DNA from: Enchytraeus crypticus
Taxonomy: Eukaryota; Annelida; Clitellata; Enchytraeida; Enchytraeidae
Length of the DNA stretch: 64,000 nucleotides
Reading direction: 5' to 3'
Assembly (NCBI GenBank): GCA_905160935.1
Contig: CAJHZI010000428.1
Coordinates: 317,001 to 381,000, forward strand
The notes beneath the pieces were generated by a model. The model had not been told where the DNA came from, ran no database searches, and saw only the letters and a program-made list of their open reading frames with translations. A program made the translations under genes and the position numbers. Of the stretch, positions 59,723 to 64,000 are shown in pieces; the first letter of the stretch is position 1; each line of letters begins with the position of its first letter.

Positions 59723-62700
59723 ATGTCACCCTCTCTATCTATCAATCTATTTATTCCTGTCTAATGCTCTTTTAAATCCAGCTAAGAACTAACTCCTCGT
59801 CAGCAATATGTCAGTCTGTAGAGCCTGCTGGGCATAGACTGACATTTGTTTCATGAGCTACTCTCAAGTCTACTTACTCTATCTCCTCGCAATCCCTGGA
59901 GAGCCATTGCTCTAGATATGTGCTGATGTGTTGTCTGCAGTCATCTCAAGACTGCTAGAATATGTCTCGTTTGTTATGTATGATGCCTGTCTGTGTAGGA
60001 TGTATGATGTTCTATGTATGGTGCTCTGTATGGTGCTGTGTGTGGTGCTGTGTATGGTGCTATGTATGGTGCTATGTATGGTGCTGTGTGTGGTGCTATG
60101 TATGGTGCACTGTATGGTGCCACGTGTGTTATGATGTGCAACTGTGTATAAAAGTTTAAAGCTCAGGTCGCGTTCAATCATTCGATTCTAAGATCTTCAG
60201 CGGTCATAATCAGCTTGGTTTCGATCGGCATTGAGTTAATTGCAGTATGGACTAATTGCAGAATTAATTAATTGCAGAATTAATTAATTGCAGAATTAAT
60301 TAATTGCAGAATTTATTAATTACGAATAAATTAATTACTGAATTAGCTACGGAATGAGTAGCTTACAGAATGAGCTATTATATTACGGAATGAGTTAATT
60401 ACGGAATGAGTTAATTACGGAATAAATTAATTACGGAATGAGTTAATTGCGAAATGAGTTAATTACGGAATGAGTTAATTACAGAATGAGTTAATTACAG
60501 ATGAGTTAATTACGAAATGAGTTAATTACAGAATGAGTTAATTGCAAAATGAGTTAATTACGAAAATGAGTTAATTACAGAAGGAATTAATTACGGAATG
60601 AGTTAATTACGAAATGAGTTAATTACAGAATGAGTTAATTGCAGAATGAGTTAATTACAGAATGAGTTAATTTCAGATGAGTTAATTACGGAATGAGTTA
60701 ATTACAGAATGAGTTAATTACAGATGAGTTAATTACGGAATGAGTTAATTACAGATGAGTTAATTACAGAATGAGCTAATTACGGAATGAGTTAATTACG
60801 GAATGAGTTAATTACTATAACAAGTACTCATATAGTTGCTGTGAAACTGTAAGATGAAGCATACTGTACATTACACGTGTATATCCATAGATCACTGCAG
60901 TAGTTCAGCCATGATTTAAGACGAGAGAGGGGGAGGGGGTTAAGGAGTTTGGGAGTGGTGGGGTGTGGACTAGTGAGCCGTTGTCTAAACCTGAAGGCAG
61001 TTTGTCGCGGAATTGACTTTAGATGAACCTGTCAGTAGGTGAAGTGATCGGCGCTGTTAGAAATTAGACAATGAAGACATCGTCGAATTCGCTAAGAACT
61101 CTAGCCGTATAGCTGAGACGTATTCTGATCACTGCGCGAGATTTGATGATCAACCGAAAGTCGTACTAGTTCCTGAACGTCGACTGACTTACATACTGAT
61201 ACTCGACCGCGGATCAGTATGTGCGGGGTTAAAATCCTGGGCTCGCCCGTCACTGACATCGCTTTCGAGTGAGGAAACTGACGTTAACATTAGCTTTGCC
61301 GGTTTTCTGGATAGGTCTACGGCGTTTGAATTGCGCCATAGTTGAGAGTCTTCTGTAGTTGTTACGCGCTGGACGTGCTACATACTGATAGTACATACAG
61401 ATCATACACTCTGAGGTAGTTTCCATTGTCTTCATCATCTCTTCGTCTACATCTTAGCCACATCTTACTGTACTGGAAATAAACAGTTAATCACCAAACA
61501 TTAAATGTAGCTTTTAATTTTATTTTAAACGAATACCACTCCGAGATAGTTTCCATTGTCTTCGTCATCTCTTCATCTCCATCTTAGCCACGTCTTGTAT
61601 GCTTTATTCTGGAAATAAACAGTTAATCTGACATCTGCGCAGATCTTCAGCTGAACTGGTGTGACTATTTTGTGTTGCACAGAGTTCATAGAGGGCGTGT
61701 CGTTGTTCAGCGTGAAGGGGGACAAGTTGTCCAAGCTACGATGTAAGTAAGCACATATATATATATATATCTCTCTCTCTCTTAGTGCATTGCCAGGTCC
61801 ATGGCATACAGCGCCTCCACTTCTCTCGTAGTGCACTGCCTACTGGCATGTTCATAGTATATAACGCCTCCACTCCTCTCTGTATTCCGCTTTCCTCTTG
61901 CATGTCAACATACGAGTGGGTCTTTAAATCATCTAACACACCCAATCTCGGCCTGCCTCTACGTTCCCTTCCCTCCATCACACACATAGCCATGACTGAA
62001 TATCACCTTCCTGTCTCTTAATGCAACCCATTTAGGTTATCAGTAATTGTTTATTCCCTACACGGGCTCTCTTTAAAAGCTTGTTTCTCTTCAATACGTA
62101 ACGTACATGGGTGAGCTGTGTTATTGTTTATTGATAGCTTGCCGATATTGATATATTTATTTATTATATGTATATTTGATTGATTCACTGACTGACTGAT
62201 TGATAAATTGATTGATCTGCTGATTGGCTGATTCTCTGATTTACTGATGACGTACTGATTGAGTGATTGACTGTCTAACTGATTGATTGTCTAGCTGATT
62301 GATTGATTGGTGTACAGATTGATTGGCTGATTGATTGATTGGTGTATTGATTGATTGGCTGATTGATTGATTGACTGTCTAACTGATTGGCTGATTGATT
62401 GATTGACTAACTGATTGACTGATTGATTGATTGACTGGCTAACTGATTGATTGATTGACTGTCTAACTGATTGATTGATTGATTGATGGCACAGTTGCCT
62501 TTAGGATCTACGACATCGACAGGGACGGGTTCATCAGCAATGGAGAGCTGTTCCAGGTGCTCAAGATGATGGTGGGTAACAACCTGAAGGACACTCAGCT
62601 CCAGCAGATTGTAGACAAGACCATCATCAACGCAGACACTGACGGAGACGGGAAGATCTCCTTCGAGGAATTCTGCTCCGTATGTCCCGTCTATCCGACT

Positions 62701-63408
62701 GTCAATTAGTTAATTGATTAGATTAATGTAAATATATCTGTTAATTGATTAGATTAATTAAGATCTGTTAATTGATTAGATTAATTAAGATCTGTTAATT
62801 GATTAGATTTATTAAGATCTGTTAATTGATTAGATTAATTAAGATCTGTTAATTGATTGGATTAATTAAGATCTGTTAATTGATTAGATTAATTAAGATC
62901 TGTTAATTGATTAGATTCATTAAGATCTGTTAATTGATTAGATTAATTAATATCTGTTAATTGATTAGATTTATTAAGATCTGTTAATTGATTAGATTAA
63001 TTAAGATCTGTTAATTGATTGGATTAATTAAGATCTGTTAATTGATTAGATTAATTAAGATCTGTTAATTGATTAGATTAATTAAGGTCTGTTTATTGAT
63101 TCTACAGATTAATTAATTTCTGTTAATTGATTAGATTAATGTAAATATATCTGTTAATTGATTGGATTCATTATTATCTGTTAATTGATTAGATTAATTA
63201 GTAGCTGTTAATTGATTAGATCTTCTGTGTGAGCGTTTGCAAGTAGCTCTCTCTCCCTCTCTCTTTCTCTCTCTCTCTCTTTGAGGTGATATTTTTCTAA
63301 TTGTTTCCTTGTATTTAATGAACTTGCCAATGGATTCCTACTTGATGTGTTTTTGTGTAGGTTGTTGGTAACCTGGACGTTCACAAGAAGATGGTCGTAG
63401 ATGTATAG
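53230..63408 (+). CDS. PPP3R1: Calcineurin subunit B (regulatory, EF-hand), 170 aa, 6 exons
   Basis: Ca2+-binding regulatory subunit of the calcineurin protein phosphatase. Exons: 53230-53232 (the ATG only), 56256-56295, 56826-57002, 61683-61742, 62495-62679, 63361-63408 (TAG). Phases close at 513 nt and the length equals the usual 170 aa. MGNETS at the start keeps Gly2 for N-myristoylation. Four EF-hand loops at about 31-42 ([12 protein letters not shown]), 63-74, 100-111 ([12 protein letters not shown]) and 141-152 ([12 protein letters not shown]) have all calcium ligands. The C-terminus HKKMVVDV is standard. Conservation to the vertebrate protein is very high. An ATG-only first exon is also known in vertebrate PPP3R1. 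Introns are packed with minisatellites and a LINE fragment but all splice sites are intact. Confidence 0.97.
53565..54215. repeat. 16-bp minisatellite GCTGATGCTATAGGGT with inverted blocks
   Basis: About 40 units in calcineurin B intron 1. Two short blocks (about 53700-53735 and 53930-53975) carry the unit in reverse orientation (AGCATCAGCACCCTATAGCA). Both lie in a similar context (ATACTGATCCTATAGCATCA), so an inversion plus flanks was itself duplicated. Confidence 0.95.
54820..55110. repeat. CATTGTAATAGGTAATATAG repeat, four copies
   Basis: Units of about 45 bases (GTCCATTGTAATAGGTAATA, TAGTAATCACATTGCAATGT). The first two are split by a 130-base insert that contains a G-rich run (54941-54948) with GTTATGCTTGGGG and CCCCAAGCATAAC as an inverted pair. 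Confidence 0.85.
55195..55450. repeat. 14-bp minisatellite GAGGCTTAGACTTT
   Basis: About 17 units with an internal higher-order pattern (a variant GGTTTTGATGCTTAGACTTT recurs). Calcineurin B intron 1. Confidence 0.95.
55945..56020 (-). repeat. tRNA-derived SINE, family R1
   Basis: Minus strand: GATACTCGACCGCGGATCAG, GGGGTTCAAATCCTGGGCTC. Partial copy. Confidence 0.75.
56507..56640 (+). repeat. tRNA-derived SINE, family R1 (best copy)
   Basis: GGCTGGAGCCAGTGGTGAAG (A-box-like), GGTAAGATATTCGACTGC, B-box GGTTCAAATCC, TGGGCTCGCCCGTCACTGAC, then GAGGAAACTGACGTTAACCT and TTACCAG. Lies in calcineurin B intron 2, about 190 bases before exon 3. Confidence 0.85.
57312..59372 (+). mobile_element. 5'-truncated LINE (reverse transcriptase), copy 1
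   Basis: Non-LTR retrotransposon fragment in calcineurin B intron 3, sense orientation. Coding parts at 57318-57710 and 57908-59142 show the RT motifs: [55 protein letters not shown]. The endonuclease part is absent. Two single-base frame shifts (about 57708 and 57905) and a 51-base in-frame gap after FLGVIL make it inactive. The 3' end is TGACCCTTTTTGATGATC then AAATAAAAATAAATAAAT. It inserted next to an R6 fragment (57185-57310). Clade is probably Jockey/CR1-like. Confidence 0.9.
59384..59445 (+). repeat. R6 end with GA tail
   Basis: CATGGACCTGCCAGCAGGCA, GTGCACTAAGAGAGAGAG, immediately after the LINE 3' end. R6 pieces thus flank the LINE on both sides, as if the LINE had inserted into an R6 copy. 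Confidence 0.8.
59990..60130. repeat. TGTATGGTGC short tandem repeat
   Basis: About a dozen 10-11-base units (CTGTGTATGGTG). Cys-Val-Trp open frames here are artefacts. Confidence 0.9.
60245..60815. repeat. GAGTTAATTACGGAAT minisatellite
   Basis: About 35 units of 15-16 bases (GAGTTAATTACAGAAT and variants) in calcineurin B intron 3, with a GAATTAATTAATTGCA leader at 60255-60310. Confidence 0.95.
61198..61305 (+). repeat. tRNA-derived SINE, family R1
   Basis: GACCGCGGATCAGTATGTGC, GGGGTTAAAATCCTGGGCTC, then GACATCGCTTTCGAGTGAGG and AACTGACGTTAACATTAGC. Confidence 0.8.
61780..61990 (-). repeat. R6 copy (double 3' end)
   Basis: Minus strand shows GAGGCAGGCCGAGATTGGGT, through GAGTGGAGGCGTTATATACT, GCCAGTAGGCAGTGCACTAC and a second partial end, then GA and AT repeats. 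It begins about 40 bases after the donor of calcineurin B exon 4. Confidence 0.75.
62180..62490 (+). repeat. (GATT)n array abutting calcineurin B exon 5
   Basis: Sense-strand GATTGATTGACTGTCTAACT-type units run to GATTGATGGCACAG, the acceptor of exon 5. Confidence 0.9.
62705..63225. repeat. 27-bp minisatellite in calcineurin B intron 5
   Basis: About 17 units of AGATCTGTTAATTGATTAGA plus TTAATTA, starting 26 bases after the donor of exon 5. Confidence 0.95.
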
Positions 63409-64000
63409 CTCTGAATTCTAAACAACTCACACACATTCGCACTTACACATGCACACACATCCAAGCACACACACACAGCACACACACACAAACACATGCA
63501 CGCAAACATGTAAATCATCATCATCTTCTCTTAAATCCCAGTTTAACCAGGGTCGGGATACGAATAGACTTTCTCCAGTTCATTATATATTCTGTATATT
63601 CTCGACTATTCTGCCAAATGGCTGGTCCAAGTTAGCTTATTCTACACACAGTCTGCTGTCTCACTGTATTAAAAGATCTTCAATGATCTGCTGGTTACCT
63701 CACTCACAAAGCTTTGATCAATTCTCTAGGCTTCTTTTCATTTTAAAAATATATACGACCAATGTAAGGGTTCTTAACTAGTTTCTCATTGCCTTCTTTA
63801 TTTGCGGCCTAGCTGCCTCATGTGTTTGATAGCAGACTAGATTAGCATCTTTTCTAATTCGTAAGCTCTAAAGTACTCTGGCACTCTAGTACTAACATTG
63901 TGTGCTGCTCTCTCGTACATACTGACACATATACATGCTGACACATACAAGTATACATGCACACACATATAAGCATACATGCACACGCATACTCATATAT
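63409..64000. other. 3' flank of calcineurin B
   Basis: CA-rich stretch (63425-63510), an R5 end (63508-63590, minus) and unique sequence. No canonical AATAAA seen before the window ends, so the mRNA end may lie beyond. Confidence 0.5.

Noticed and set aside
59912-60181. Cys-Val-Trp and Thr-His-Ser repeat frames
   Set aside because: Translations of the TGTATGGTGC repeat.

Overview
The window is animal nuclear DNA, most likely from a bilaterian invertebrate. It is AT-rich, full of introns, and crowded with microsatellites, minisatellites and short retroelements. Genes were rebuilt by joining exons with GT/AG sites and checking that codon phase closes at every junction. I could run no search, so family names rest on motif recognition.

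Layout. (1) 1783-3837 (+): intact single-exon coding region for a six-finger zinc-finger protein. (2) 9357-22910 (+): eight-exon rhodopsin-type neuropeptide receptor of 377 aa, closest by motif to CCAP/neuropeptide-S receptors. Its first intron holds a retroposon and, nested in that retroposon's target duplication, a decayed piggyBac element. (3) 16896-18300 (-): inside intron 3 of the receptor, on the opposite strand, a two-exon gene for a 74-aa Ser/Arg-rich basic, protamine-like protein. Its promoter has a full CRE, a CCAAT box and a TATA box. (4) 25440-36120 (-): nine exons of a large CEP170-like centrosomal protein, with the FHA-bearing 5' end not found. (5) 43537-51354 (-): complete ten-exon TIM50 gene of 491 aa. 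(6) 53230-63408 (+): complete six-exon calcineurin B gene of 170 aa, with a LINE fragment in intron 3. TIM50 and calcineurin B are head to head, 1.9 kb apart. The receptor and CEP170-like genes converge.

Repeats. Two tRNA-derived SINE-like families, several retroposon families with different simple-sequence tails (GATT, ATT, GAT, GA), and two truncated copies of one LINE account for much of the noncoding DNA. Three of the families end in a recognisably similar block (a GACAT core, then GAGGAAnCnGACGTTAA) before different tails.

Most unusual signal. In two unrelated genes (receptor exon 5, TIM50 exon 9) the 3' splice site plus the first 47-80 bases of the exon have been tandemly copied into the upstream intron, each copy separated by (GATT)n. 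Sense-strand (GATT)n also abuts at least nine of the 30 acceptor sites reconstructed here, and the antisense form abuts none. Each unit contains TTGAT, which fits the branch-point consensus yUnAy.

The genes do not form an operon or pathway. They are independent loci (transcription factor, receptor, chromatin-type small protein, centrosome, mitochondrial import, calcium signalling).
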